From Lachnospiraceae bacterium (GTDB lineage: Bacteria > Bacillota > Clostridia > Lachnospirales > Lachnospiraceae): a stretch of 45,165 nucleotides of DNA. Positions 17,394 through 26,276 of the stretch are shown piece after piece. The stretch covers positions 1 through 45,165 of the forward strand of contig JAILMB010000280.1 of the NCBI GenBank assembly GCA_024692825.1, in the 5' to 3' direction. Within the stretch, counting starts at the first letter, position 1; the number at the start of each line of letters is the position of its first letter. The notes below the pieces were generated by a model. It searched no databases. It saw only the letters and a list, made by a program, of their open reading frames with translations, and was not told the origin of the DNA. The position numbers were made by a program, and so were the translations under genes.

Positions 17394-19829
17394 ATGGCAT
17401 TAGCAAACTATGAAACAGAACATATAGATAAGGTTCGCGACATATCATCAGAATGTATGGTGTTATTAAAGAGCAATGGAGATTTTCCCTTAAAGGAAGC
17501 GGGAAAAGTTGCTTTATATGGAAATGGTGCCAGACGAACAATAAAGGGTGGTACCGGCTCAGGAGATGTGAACTCAAGATTTTATGTTACCTGTGAGTAT
17601 GGTTTAAAAAAAGCGGGATTTTTTATTACGACGGATAAGTGGATGGATGCTTATGATGAAATTTGTGAAAAGCATAAAGAAGCTTTTGTAAAAAAGATGA
17701 AGGCTGAGGCAAAGGCGGTAAAATTGCCTGCAATGATGTATGCTATGGGAAAGGTGCTAACAGAGCCTGAGTATGAACTCCCCATAGATGGAGAAGGGGA
17801 TGTTTGTGTGTATGTCCTTTCCAGAAATTCTGGAGAAGGAAATGACAGAGTTCCTGAAGCAGGAGATGTGTTGCTGACTGAAGCAGAAAAAAGAGATATT
17901 TTGAAGTGTTTCAAGCAGTACAAAAAGTTTATTCTCGTATTAAATGTAGGCGGTGTGATCGACTTGTCTGATGTTTCAGAAGTTGAAAATATCCTGGTCT
18001 TATCACAGCTTGGCGTTTCAACAGGAGATGCTCTTGCAGATGTTTTATTAGGAAAGAGTAATCCATCTGGAAAGTTAACCACCACTTGGAGTGCATGGAA
18101 AGATTACTCTACCATAGGAGAATTTGGAGATAAAAACGAGACTCGTTATAAAGAAGGCGTTTATGTCGGATATCGTTACTTTGATTCTGTAGGGAAAAGG
18201 GCGCTCTATCCCTTTGGATATGGGTTGTCTTATACTACCTTTTCCATGGAATGCAAGGATGTTTCGGTAGAAGATACAAAGGTTCATCTTAGCTGTATAG
18301 TGAAAAACACCGGGGCTATGAAGGGAAAAGAAGTAGCACAGCTTTATGTTACCTGTCCCTGGGGAAAATTAGATCAGCCTTATCAGAAATTGGCAACTTA
18401 TCAAAAGACGAAGCTTTTGGCTCCGGGAGAAGAAGAAAAACTGGAACTTTCCTTTGGCATGGAAGAGATTGCGTCCTATGATGAAGAAAGTGCATCCTAC
18501 CTATTAGAAAAGGGACAGTATATTTTACGACTTGGAGCAAACAGTCAGGATACCAAAGAGGTAGCTGCTTTGGAATTGAAAGAGACAGTGACCCTTCGCA
18601 AATTAAGTCGTGTGGGTGGAAATACAGACTTTAAGGATTTTGTCCCAGAGAAGACATGGAGTGATGTATCACAGGGAAGTACAAAGGTAATCAGCGTAGA
18701 TGAGAAGGCATTTGAATGCTTATCATGGCCAAAGCCAATGGAACTTAGTAAGAGAGCAAAAGATTTTGTCTCTACTCTTACAGAAGAAGAATTGATTTAT
18801 TTAAATATCGGTCAATTTAGTGAGAAGGGAGGCATTAATTCTGTAATTGGAGCGCAATCAGGTCATGTGGCAGGTGCTGCAGGAGAAAGCTCTTCAAGGG
18901 TGAATGGTATTGCTCCAATTATTATGGCAGATGGCCCTGCAGGTTTACGTTTGAATAAGGAATATGTTAAGACAAAGGATGGGGTAAAGGCAGTTGGTAA
19001 TACTATGCCAGAAGGATTTGATGATTATCTTTCCCCTGTTGTAAAATTTGCTCTGGATAAACTGGTGTATCGCAAGCCGAAAAAGGATGTCTTTACACAA
19101 TACTGTACAGCAATTCCTATTGGAACAGCTCTTGCTCAGTCATGGAGCGATGAAGTATGTATGATGTGTGGAGATATTGTTGGAGATGAGATGGAGCGCT
19201 TTGGTGTACAACTTTGGTTGGCACCGGCCTTTAATATTCATCGAACACCACTTTGCGGAAGAAACTTTGAATACTGTTCAGAAGATCCTTTGATTAGTGG
19301 AAAAGTAGGTGCAGCCATTACAAAGGGTGTGCAAAAACATAAAAACTGTGGTACGACCATTAAGCATTTCTGTTGCAACAATCAGGAACTTTCACGATAT
19401 CAAAATGATTCTATGGTATCAGAAAGAGCATTGCGTGAGATTTATTTGAAGAATTTTGAAATTTGTATCAGAGATTCTCATCCAATGGCCTTAATGACCT
19501 CTTATAACCTTTTAAATGGTGTTCATACAGCAGAACACGAAGATTTATTAAAAGGTGTATTGCGTGAGGAATGGGGATATGAAGGTCTGGTAATGAGTGA
19601 TTGGATTCTGGATATGATGGTGGACAAAAGTTGTAAAAACAGAACCACCCATTCTGCTCCGGCAATGAAGGCTGGAAATAATGTCTTCATGCCAGGATCA
19701 ACCGCTGATTTTAATCGAGCATTAAAGGCGGTAAAGAATGAGAGCGAAGAAGGCTATACTCTAACTCGAGAGGAATTAGAGTTTAATGCAGCCGTTCTTT
19801 GTGAAACCAGTTGGAAGTTACATGAGTAA
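17394..19829 (+). CDS. Glycoside hydrolase family 3 beta-glucosidase-like protein, circularly permuted domain order
   Basis: 811 aa; GH3 C-domain motifs first (SSECMVLLKSNGDFPL, GTGSGDV), FnIII-like middle, GH3 N-domain motifs last (ADGPAGLR, GRNFEYCSEDPLISG, IKHFCCNNQE, VMSDW). Confidence 0.93.
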   Translation: MALANYETEHIDKVRDISSECMVLLKSNGDFPLKEAGKVALYGNGARRTIKGGTGSGDVNSRFYVTCEYGLKKAGFFITTDKWMDAYDEICEKHKEAFVKKMKAEAKAVKLPAMMYAMGKVLTEPEYELPIDGEGDVCVYVLSRNSGEGNDRVPEAGDVLLTEAEKRDILKCFKQYKKFILVLNVGGVIDLSDVSEVENILVLSQLGVSTGDALADVLLGKSNPSGKLTTTWSAWKDYSTIGEFGDKNETRYKEGVYVGYRYFDSVGKRALYPFGYGLSYTTFSMECKDVSVEDTKVHLSCIVKNTGAMKGKEVAQLYVTCPWGKLDQPYQKLATYQKTKLLAPGEEEKLELSFGMEEIASYDEESASYLLEKGQYILRLGANSQDTKEVAALELKETVTLRKLSRVGGNTDFKDFVPEKTWSDVSQGSTKVISVDEKAFECLSWPKPMELSKRAKDFVSTLTEEELIYLNIGQFSEKGGINSVIGAQSGHVAGAAGESSSRVNGIAPIIMADGPAGLRLNKEYVKTKDGVKAVGNTMPEGFDDYLSPVVKFALDKLVYRKPKKDVFTQYCTAIPIGTALAQSWSDEVCMMCGDIVGDEMERFGVQLWLAPAFNIHRTPLCGRNFEYCSEDPLISGKVGAAITKGVQKHKNCGTTIKHFCCNNQELSRYQNDSMVSERALREIYLKNFEICIRDSHPMALMTSYNLLNGVHTAEHEDLLKGVLREEWGYEGLVMSDWILDMMVDKSCKNRTTHSAPAMKAGNNVFMPGSTADFNRALKAVKNESEEGYTLTREELEFNAAVLCETSWKLHE

Positions 19830-20987
19830 TTAATTTAAAATAAGGGATTTGATTTCCTCAGAAGAGGCGGTGAGAGAACCTTGAATCATTTCAGGTTTTC
19901 CGCCGCCTTTTGCATGTAGTTTTTCTCGGAGGGTTTTCGCTAAGACGCTACAATCCTTTTCCATTGATCCAATGATAAAATTATATCCATGATCATTCTT
20001 ATTGAAGATGGCGCAGTATCCAGGATGGATGGTAGTTAAATGGTTGACTTCATATCGCAATACATTTGCGTCAGTGTTTTCTGTAAATAAAACCACATCG
20101 CAGGCGTCCGGATCAAGGGATGCACTTTTAAAGGCGAGAAGATTCTTTTGACTACTGGCTAGTTCCCCTCTCAGTACGCCTATATCCTCTTTTAGTTTAT
20201 TTACGGAAGGTACAATATCGTCAATCTTTGCAGAAGTGAGATGAGAAATCTCTCGACACTGTGATAGACGGAGACGATAGTCCATTAGGGCACGCATGCC
20301 ACAAAGGATGGATAAACGCACACCACCTTTGTAGTTTGTGATGTCAATTACTTTTAAAATTCCAACTTCAGCTGTGGATTTTACATGGGGTGCACAGCAG
20401 GCACAAATATCGGTATCCTCAATAGATACGATACGAATGGCACCCTTTAATTCTTTTTTACTGCGATAATCTAGGGTTGCTAGTTTTTCTTTTGAGGGAT
20501 AGTAACAAGTGACAGCTTTCCCTGCAAAAATAGCCTCGTTTGACTCTTTTTCTAATTCGAGGATTTCTTCTTCTGTCATAGGACCATTATAATCCATGGT
20601 AACTATGGAATCGCTTAGATGAAAACCAACATTTTCGTATCCAAATCTTTTGTTAACAAGACCGGAGAAAATATGTTCGCCGGTATGCTGCTGCATATTG
20701 GAGAAGCGGTGAGCCCAGTCAATTTGGCAGAATACGGTTTCATTTTCTTTCAGAGTAAGATTTGTGGCAGAAACGGTATGGATGATGATTTCGTCCTTTA
20801 TTTGAACGTCACATACTTCGTATCCGTTTATGGTACCTCGATCAGGAGTCTGCCCGCCTTCTTCGGGAAAGAAGACAGTTTGGTCTAAAATTATCTGACA
20901 GGTAGAATCGTCTACGTTTTTACAAGATAGAACTCTACTTTCACAGGTTGTTTGATAAGCATCAATATCATATAATTTCGTTGTCAT
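19830..20987 (-). CDS. AlaX-type alanyl-tRNA editing protein
   Basis: From MTTKLYDIDAYQTTCESRVLS; FFPEEGGQTPDRGTI, QQHTGEHIFSG (HxxxH), CACCAPHVKSTAEVGILKV (CxxxH), C-terminal AKGGGKPEMIQGSL. The ORF extends to 21086 but the likely start is internal. Confidence 0.88.
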   Translation of the reverse strand: MTTKLYDIDAYQTTCESRVLSCKNVDDSTCQIILDQTVFFPEEGGQTPDRGTINGYEVCDVQIKDEIIIHTVSATNLTLKENETVFCQIDWAHRFSNMQQHTGEHIFSGLVNKRFGYENVGFHLSDSIVTMDYNGPMTEEEILELEKESNEAIFAGKAVTCYYPSKEKLATLDYRSKKELKGAIRIVSIEDTDICACCAPHVKSTAEVGILKVIDITNYKGGVRLSILCGMRALMDYRLRLSQCREISHLTSAKIDDIVPSVNKLKEDIGVLRGELASSQKNLLAFKSASLDPDACDVVLFTENTDANVLRYEVNHLTTIHPGYCAIFNKNDHGYNFIIGSMEKDCSVLAKTLREKLHAKGGGKPEMIQGSLTASSEEIKSLILN

Positions 20988-21117
20988 AGAAATATCCTTT
21001 ACTGTTTTATAATTTAAAAATAGTTCTTTTGCTATGGAGTTTAATAGCAACAAAACTATCATATCTTCTAGAGGAATAAATGTCACGAAAATGTTTGAAA
21101 AAAATTTAAAAAAGTAC

Positions 21118-21146
21118 TTGCATTCCTATAGGGTCTTCTGTATAAT
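21118..21146 (+). promoter_or_regulatory. Predicted sigmaA promoter for tRNA-Gln (TTGCAT-N17-TATAAT)
   Basis: ttgcat 21118-21123, 17-nt spacer, tataat 21141-21146. Confidence 0.75.
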
Positions 21147-21221
21147 GTCTATTGTTGACTTGGTTCAACAAACAGCCCAACCCGCTGAATAGTTTTATAA
21201 AAACTATAATTTTATAAATAA

Positions 21222-21294
21222 TGCCCAGTCGCCAAGTGGTAAGGCAACGGACTCTGACTCCGTCATTTCCAAGGTTCGAATCCTTGCTGGGCAG
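21222..21294 (+). tRNA. tRNA-Gln (anticodon CTG)
   Basis: Acceptor stem tgcccag/ctgggca + G; anticodon arm acgga-ctCTGac-tccgt; T-arm ggttcgaatcc; CCA not encoded. Confidence 0.9.
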
Positions 21295-21299
21295 CTATT

Positions 21300-21330
21300 A
21301 GACCATCTCTTATGAGATGGTCTTTTTTTA
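21300..21330 (+). terminator. Terminator after tRNA-Gln
   Basis: agaccatctc-ttat-gagatggtct followed by T run. Confidence 0.88.
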
Positions 21331-21345
21331 TGTTCAATCAAAAGA

Positions 21346-21375
21346 AAACTCCCGGAGAAAAGTTCTCCGGGAGTT
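21346..21375 (-). terminator. Terminator of the minus-strand OYE gene
   Basis: aaactcccggagaa-aag-ttctccgggagttt; T-rich on the minus strand. Confidence 0.8.
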
Positions 21376-21405
21376 TATGTGTGTATGTAAAATATTTATA
21401 AAGTT

Positions 21406-23346
21406 TTATGCAAGAAATCCGCAAGCACGGTTTACTGCATCTAAAGTAGCTTCCATGATTCTGCCAGGACAGGCTGCATCACCAACTACGACCACTTCAT
21501 CAAAAGCTTCCTTTAAAGGAGCGAGTAATGCGTTTTCTGACTTCACACCGATTGCAAGAATAACGTTATCTGCATCAATGTGAGACTTGCTTTGATCCTT
21601 TGTGCTTTCTACATTTACACCAGTAGCATCAATAGATAATACCTTTTGACCTGTGCAAATAGTCTCATCGAATTTAGCAACACGAATCTTATAATCAACT
21701 AAAACGGAACGATATAAGCCACGACCGATTTCGTCCATCATTTCAATCAGAGAAACTTTCTTGCCATCATACGCAAGTGTTTCTGCAACTTCCATACCAG
21801 TGTTTCCACCACCGATAACGGCAATAGAACCATCTTTTACAGTTTTTGCGCCTGATAAGAATTCTTCAGCTGTGATTACATTTTCTCCATCTACACCATC
21901 AAAGCCAGGTACGATTGGAGTACCACCGGTTGTTAGGAATACACCAACTGGATTTACTGATTTTACAACATCCACAGTTGCTTCGCAGTTTAATCTCACT
22001 TCAATACCGGCAGCTTTTACTCTTGCAATTAAGCTGTTTTTGTAAGCGCCTAATTTGTCCTTTAATACAGGCTTGTCAGCAAGATTTAACTGGCCACCAA
22101 GAACGTCAGCCTTTTCAAAAATTACAGGCACAAATCCGCGGGTCTTTAATGTAAGTGCGGCTTCCATACCAGCCGGGCCACCACCGATGACTGCAACACA
22201 ACGTCCGTCGCCGTTTTTCTCATACTGAGAAAACTCAACTTCACGTCCACAACGTGGGTTAACGGTACATTTAATGTGTCCTAAGGTTCCGATGGAACCG
22301 AAGCAGTTCAAACAACCGATACAACGGTTTACTTCGTCCTCACGTCCTTCCTTTGTCTTTTTGATAAATTCAGGATCAGCTAAAGTAGCACGACCAAGAC
22401 CGATAAAGTCACAAACTTCTTCCTGTAAGAGTTCTTCTGCTATAGAAGGCTCTTTGATATTGTTTACAGCGATAACTGGAATGTTTACAGCTTCGCGAAT
22501 GGTTTTTGCAAGATGCTTCTTCCATCCCTGAGGATATGAAGCAGGCTCTACAATAGTAGTAGAAGATTCATAGATACCACTGGAAACATTGATGACATCA
22601 ATACCGCATTCTTCTAATGCTTTTGCAATAGGTACTGTCTGCTCTAAAGTAAGACCACCTTCCACAAATTCATCAGCGCTGATACGAACAGAAATAGGGA
22701 AGTCTTTTCCACAGGTTGCACGAATACCGGCAATGATTTCTGCCATAATAGTGAATCTTTTTTCAAAAGATCCGCCGTATTTATCTTCACGAACGTTGGT
22801 GTATGGTGATAGGAATTCATCTAGAAGATATCCGTGAGCACCGTGAAGTTCAACACCGTCAATTCCAGCAGCTTTTGCAATATTTGCACCTTTTACGAAA
22901 TCCTTTACAAGGCTTTCAACTTCTTCTGTAGTTAAGGCTCTAGGCTCTTCTTGTGTGACTTTACATGTGATTGCTGAAGGAGCTACAATCTGACGTCCTT
23001 CAATCATTGCAGATTTGTTTTCACGTCCAGGATGATGGAGCTGAACAAAGATTTTGGTGCCATAACGATGAACACGATCGGCAAGACGTTCAAGTCCTGG
23101 AATGAGTTTTGGGTCATTGGCACCTAACTGGCAGAGCATACCGGTACCATATTTGGGTTCTACACGTGTGATTTCGGTAATAATTAAACCGATGCCACCT
23201 TTTGCTCTTTCTTCGTAGTAACGAATAATGTGTTCGTTTGCTTCTCCGCTTGACTCTGCTAAACCTACACCCATAGCGGTCATAACAGAACGGTTTTTGA
23301 TGGTAAGTCTTCCAATCTTACCTTCTTCAAATAATTTTTTTGACAT
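21406..23346 (-). CDS. NADH:flavin oxidoreductase/FAD-dependent oxidoreductase (Old Yellow Enzyme-type, enoate/2,4-dienoyl-CoA reductase-like)
   Basis: From [19 protein letters not shown]; TIM-barrel motifs [37 protein letters not shown], Fe-S CIGCLNC...CTVNP, FAD motif [15 protein letters not shown] and second Rossmann [16 protein letters not shown]; SD gcggagg. Confidence 0.93.
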   Translation of the reverse strand: [646 protein letters not shown]

Positions 23347-23451
23347 AATTTTTCCTCCGCTTTCATACGTCTCGGATAACACCCCTATTATCCTTTTTGT
23401 GGGCCTTCATTATTAACAACGAAAAACCGTATGAAGTTTTGGAAAACATTT

Positions 23452-23943
23452 TTACTTACTTGTCCGTTTTATATTGTTTACATAAGTACTGTCTTCAATG
23501 GAAGTAGTTAAGGCTTCTGCTATGTGGGCTCGATAATCTGCAGGTATGCGATTTAAAGCCTTAAACATTGGTGCAAAATGACAGCGCAATATTTGTTCGG
23601 TATAAGCCATGTATAGCTTTTTCCCTTTGTCATTTACATTTACAAGAATTTCCTTTTTACTTCCGGTCAGTAATGATTTTGTTACAAGTCCCTTGGATTC
23701 CAGTCGATTGACAATTTTTGTAAAATTGGATTTTGTGATACCAAGACGAGAAGCGATTGTAGACATGTTATCATGTAAATCTTCATTCTCTAGAAGGTAT
23801 TCCAAAACCTGAATCTGTGCATATGAATATTGCACATCTTCAAATTCCAGCTTCTCAAGTTTGTATACTCCTGCGTAAATATTGCAGTACTTGATCAGCG
23901 CTTCAACCAGTTTTCTGTTGTCTCCCATCCATTCGAGTTTCAT
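23452..23943 (-). CDS. MarR family transcriptional regulator
   Basis: 163 aa; winged-HTH STIASRLGITKSNFTKIVNRLESKGLVTKSLLTGSKKEILVNVNDKGKKL. Confidence 0.9.
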   Translation of the reverse strand: MKLEWMGDNRKLVEALIKYCNIYAGVYKLEKLEFEDVQYSYAQIQVLEYLLENEDLHDNMSTIASRLGITKSNFTKIVNRLESKGLVTKSLLTGSKKEILVNVNDKGKKLYMAYTEQILRCHFAPMFKALNRIPADYRAHIAEALTTSIEDSTYVNNIKRTSK

Positions 23944-24003
23944 AACAAAATCTCCTTTTGAATACTATATACACTTATATACTATATCCTCAAAATGAGT
24001 ATC

Positions 24004-24031
24004 TTGCAATTCACTCTATTAATAGTATAAT
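24004..24031 (+). promoter_or_regulatory. Predicted sigmaA promoter (TTGCAA-N16-TATAAT) for the membrane hydrolase gene
   Basis: ttgcaa 24004-24009; tataat 24026-24031. Confidence 0.6.
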
Positions 24032-24034
24032 ATA

Positions 24035-24057
24035 TTTAGTTTCCAATGGAAACTAAA
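24035..24057. promoter_or_regulatory. 23-bp perfect palindrome, probable MarR-type operator
   Basis: TTTAGTTTCCA-A-TGGAAACTAAA, 11-bp perfect arms around one central base, 3 bp downstream of the -10. Confidence 0.75.
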
Positions 24058-24091
24058 ATTTAATATTTTTTATTTGTAAAGGGGGATTTAT

Positions 24092-26128
24092 ATGAACACA
24101 AATAAAAAAACGCTCAGAGTGCTATGTCTGGCACTCATTCTGATCTTCTTAGGAAGCGCTGTGGCGGGGTTAATTAACAGTAGCTTCACGGGAGTAAAGG
24201 TCAGTCGAATTTCTTTTGAAACGGCAAATGGAGAGTTAAGCGGGCTTTTGTATTTGCCAAAGGATGCTTCACAATCCAATCCGAAACCAACCATCATTGT
24301 TACCCACGGATATTTAAATTCAGCAGAAATGCAGGATGCAAATGCAATCGAACTTTCCAGAAGAGGGTTTGTTGTATTGGCCCTAGATCAATATGATCAT
24401 GGACATTCAGCATTGAATAAAGAAAATTATATGTCAGAGGATTTTCTTGGTATGTGGATGCCATTCTGGGTAAATTCCATGAACGATGCTGTTCAGTATA
24501 TGTATGAGCAGCCATATGTATTAAAGGATGCACAAGGAAATGGAATCATTGGTGTAACAGGCCATTCCATGGGAGGATTTTCTTCCTCTATGGCCCTTGC
24601 TATGGACGAAGCACAGTATGAAACATCCGGGGTTAGAAAAATTTATGCTGGCTTAACAGAGGGCTCTGATTTTTCTTATACATCTTATGCAGGTATTGAT
24701 GTTGCTACTGCAGATGCCCTGGGTGGCGGAAGAATCATGGGAAAGGTTGCTGCTCAGTATGATGAATTCTTTTTCAATGATCCATCAGAAACAGTAAACA
24801 CAGTTCGTCACAAAGATTATGTATCTACAGAGGAAGCACAGATCTGGCTGGAACAGGACGCTCCACAGGTGGATACCTGGTATGATACAAAGGATGGGGG
24901 AAAACGTATTATTTATGAACCCGCACAGACTCATCCCTGGAACCATTTCTCAAAAACCACTACAAGCTATGCTGTTTCTTTTTACATGACAGCATTTGAG
25001 GATTATGGTGATTTGTTAAAAGACATTGATCCAAACGCTCAGGTATGGCAGTGGAAAGAATTCTTTGAACTTGTGGCACTGGTAGGATTTATAATGCTCT
25101 TTGTACCGGTTGTTACATTGCTTACAAAACTTCCATTCCTTAAGGAAGCCGTCACAGAAGCTCTTCCGGTAAGAAATGTGAAAACATCAACTGCAGGAAA
25201 AGTTGTAAGTGGAATTGTTTTAGTAGTGGTAGCTTTGTTACCAGCAATTTTCTATACTCCATTAGTAGATGGCGGTGCCGGTTCACTTGGAACAAATATT
25301 CTTATGGGAATTGGAATCGCTGGAGCAGTTTGTGGAGTTATTTCATGTGCACTATCACAAAAAGCGAAAAACAAGAGCGGAAGAAATGGAAGTATTGTAG
25401 CGATTATTTCCGGTATTTGTCTGGCCTTTACTGCTCATACCGCTATGTATGAAAACATTGTTGTTTGGCCGGCTCCAGCAGTAAGCGATATTGCATACTG
25501 GACAATAAATGCAGCTTTGATTTCAATTTTGGCAATGGCTTTAATCTATGGTTTTACAAAGGCAAAAGATGGAGTAAAACTTTCTGATTACGGTATTGTC
25601 TGCTCAGTAAAAACCATCGTTGCTGGTCTTTGTACGGCAGTTGCAGCAGTAGTAATCGGATATGTTGTATTGGCACTTATGGATGTACTCTTTAAGGCAG
25701 ATTTCAGAATCTGGACCTTTGCCTTTAAGACTTTTGATGCCAATATCATGCCCACAGTATTGAAATTTTTGCCGACCTTCTTACTGTTTTATGTTGCATC
25801 GACTGCATCTATTACAATTAATACAAATACAGAAGGCACAAAGGGGGTTAAGGGATATTTCCTGGCTATGTTTTTAAATGCCGGCGGAGTATTCATCTGG
25901 CTGATTCGTCAGTATGGCACCTTATTTGCCACTGGTGTAGCAGCTCATCCGGAATCAGCATTGTCTGGAATCGTCCTTGTAGCTATGGTGCCAACATTGG
26001 CTGTAGCAGCAATTTTATCTAGAGCTTTGTACAAACGCATGGGTAATATTTGGACTCCTGCATTTTTAAATGGTATCTTAATGACGGTAATGACCATTGC
26101 AAATACCACTGTATTTTTAAAGGTATAA
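24092..26128 (+). CDS. Alpha/beta hydrolase fused to a C-terminal polytopic membrane domain
   Basis: 678 aa; N-terminal TM, TIIVTHGYLNSAEMQ, GVTGHSMGGFSS (GxSxG), followed by multiple hydrophobic segments. Confidence 0.88.
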   Translation: MNTNKKTLRVLCLALILIFLGSAVAGLINSSFTGVKVSRISFETANGELSGLLYLPKDASQSNPKPTIIVTHGYLNSAEMQDANAIELSRRGFVVLALDQYDHGHSALNKENYMSEDFLGMWMPFWVNSMNDAVQYMYEQPYVLKDAQGNGIIGVTGHSMGGFSSSMALAMDEAQYETSGVRKIYAGLTEGSDFSYTSYAGIDVATADALGGGRIMGKVAAQYDEFFFNDPSETVNTVRHKDYVSTEEAQIWLEQDAPQVDTWYDTKDGGKRIIYEPAQTHPWNHFSKTTTSYAVSFYMTAFEDYGDLLKDIDPNAQVWQWKEFFELVALVGFIMLFVPVVTLLTKLPFLKEAVTEALPVRNVKTSTAGKVVSGIVLVVVALLPAIFYTPLVDGGAGSLGTNILMGIGIAGAVCGVISCALSQKAKNKSGRNGSIVAIISGICLAFTAHTAMYENIVVWPAPAVSDIAYWTINAALISILAMALIYGFTKAKDGVKLSDYGIVCSVKTIVAGLCTAVAAVVIGYVVLALMDVLFKADFRIWTFAFKTFDANIMPTVLKFLPTFLLFYVASTASITINTNTEGTKGVKGYFLAMFLNAGGVFIWLIRQYGTLFATGVAAHPESALSGIVLVAMVPTLAVAAILSRALYKRMGNIWTPAFLNGILMTVMTIANTTVFLKV

Positions 26129-26129
26129 G

Positions 26130-26158
26130 TTGATTTCTACCAGTTTTTATGATATAAA
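26130..26158 (+). promoter_or_regulatory. Predicted sigmaA promoter for pnuC (TTGATT-N17-TATAAA)
   Basis: ttgatt 26130-26135, 17-nt spacer, tataaa 26153-26158. Confidence 0.6.
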
Positions 26159-26164
26159 AAACAA

Positions 26165-26276
26165 ACATAATAGTTAGTAACTGCCACCGGGTAGTGAATG
26201 TTAAAAGCATTCGTTTTCACATCGTAAGGTCTTAGAAGATGTGAATACGGATGCTTTTTTGATGAAGAGGTGTTCT
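26165..26276 (+). promoter_or_regulatory. Candidate structured 5' leader (riboswitch/attenuator) of pnuC
   Basis: Terminator stem gcattcg...tcacatc/gatgtga...cggatgc at 26207-26254 plus TTTTTT; competing pairing gaatg (26196-26200) with cattc (26208-26212); upstream hairpin actgcc-accg-ggtagt (26180-26195). Confidence 0.55.

Noticed and set aside
21761-22837. Several plus-strand ORFs (21761, 21915, 22274, 22589) opposite the OYE gene
   Set aside because: Antisense shadows of a strongly conserved reductase; no family motifs or ribosome binding sites.
23436-23447. GTTTTGGAAAAC inverted repeat between marR and the OYE gene as a second MarR operator
   Set aside because: Only 5-bp arms, AT-rich and does not match the 23-bp operator candidate.
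23962-23987. Direct repeat ATACTATAT upstream of marR as regulatory repeats
   Set aside because: Consistent with an AT-rich promoter of marR itself; too short to argue for more.
26165-26276. Assignment of the pnuC leader to a specific riboswitch class (NAD+-II, TPP, preQ1)
   Set aside because: Could not match any class consensus by eye; kept only as an unclassified attenuator candidate.
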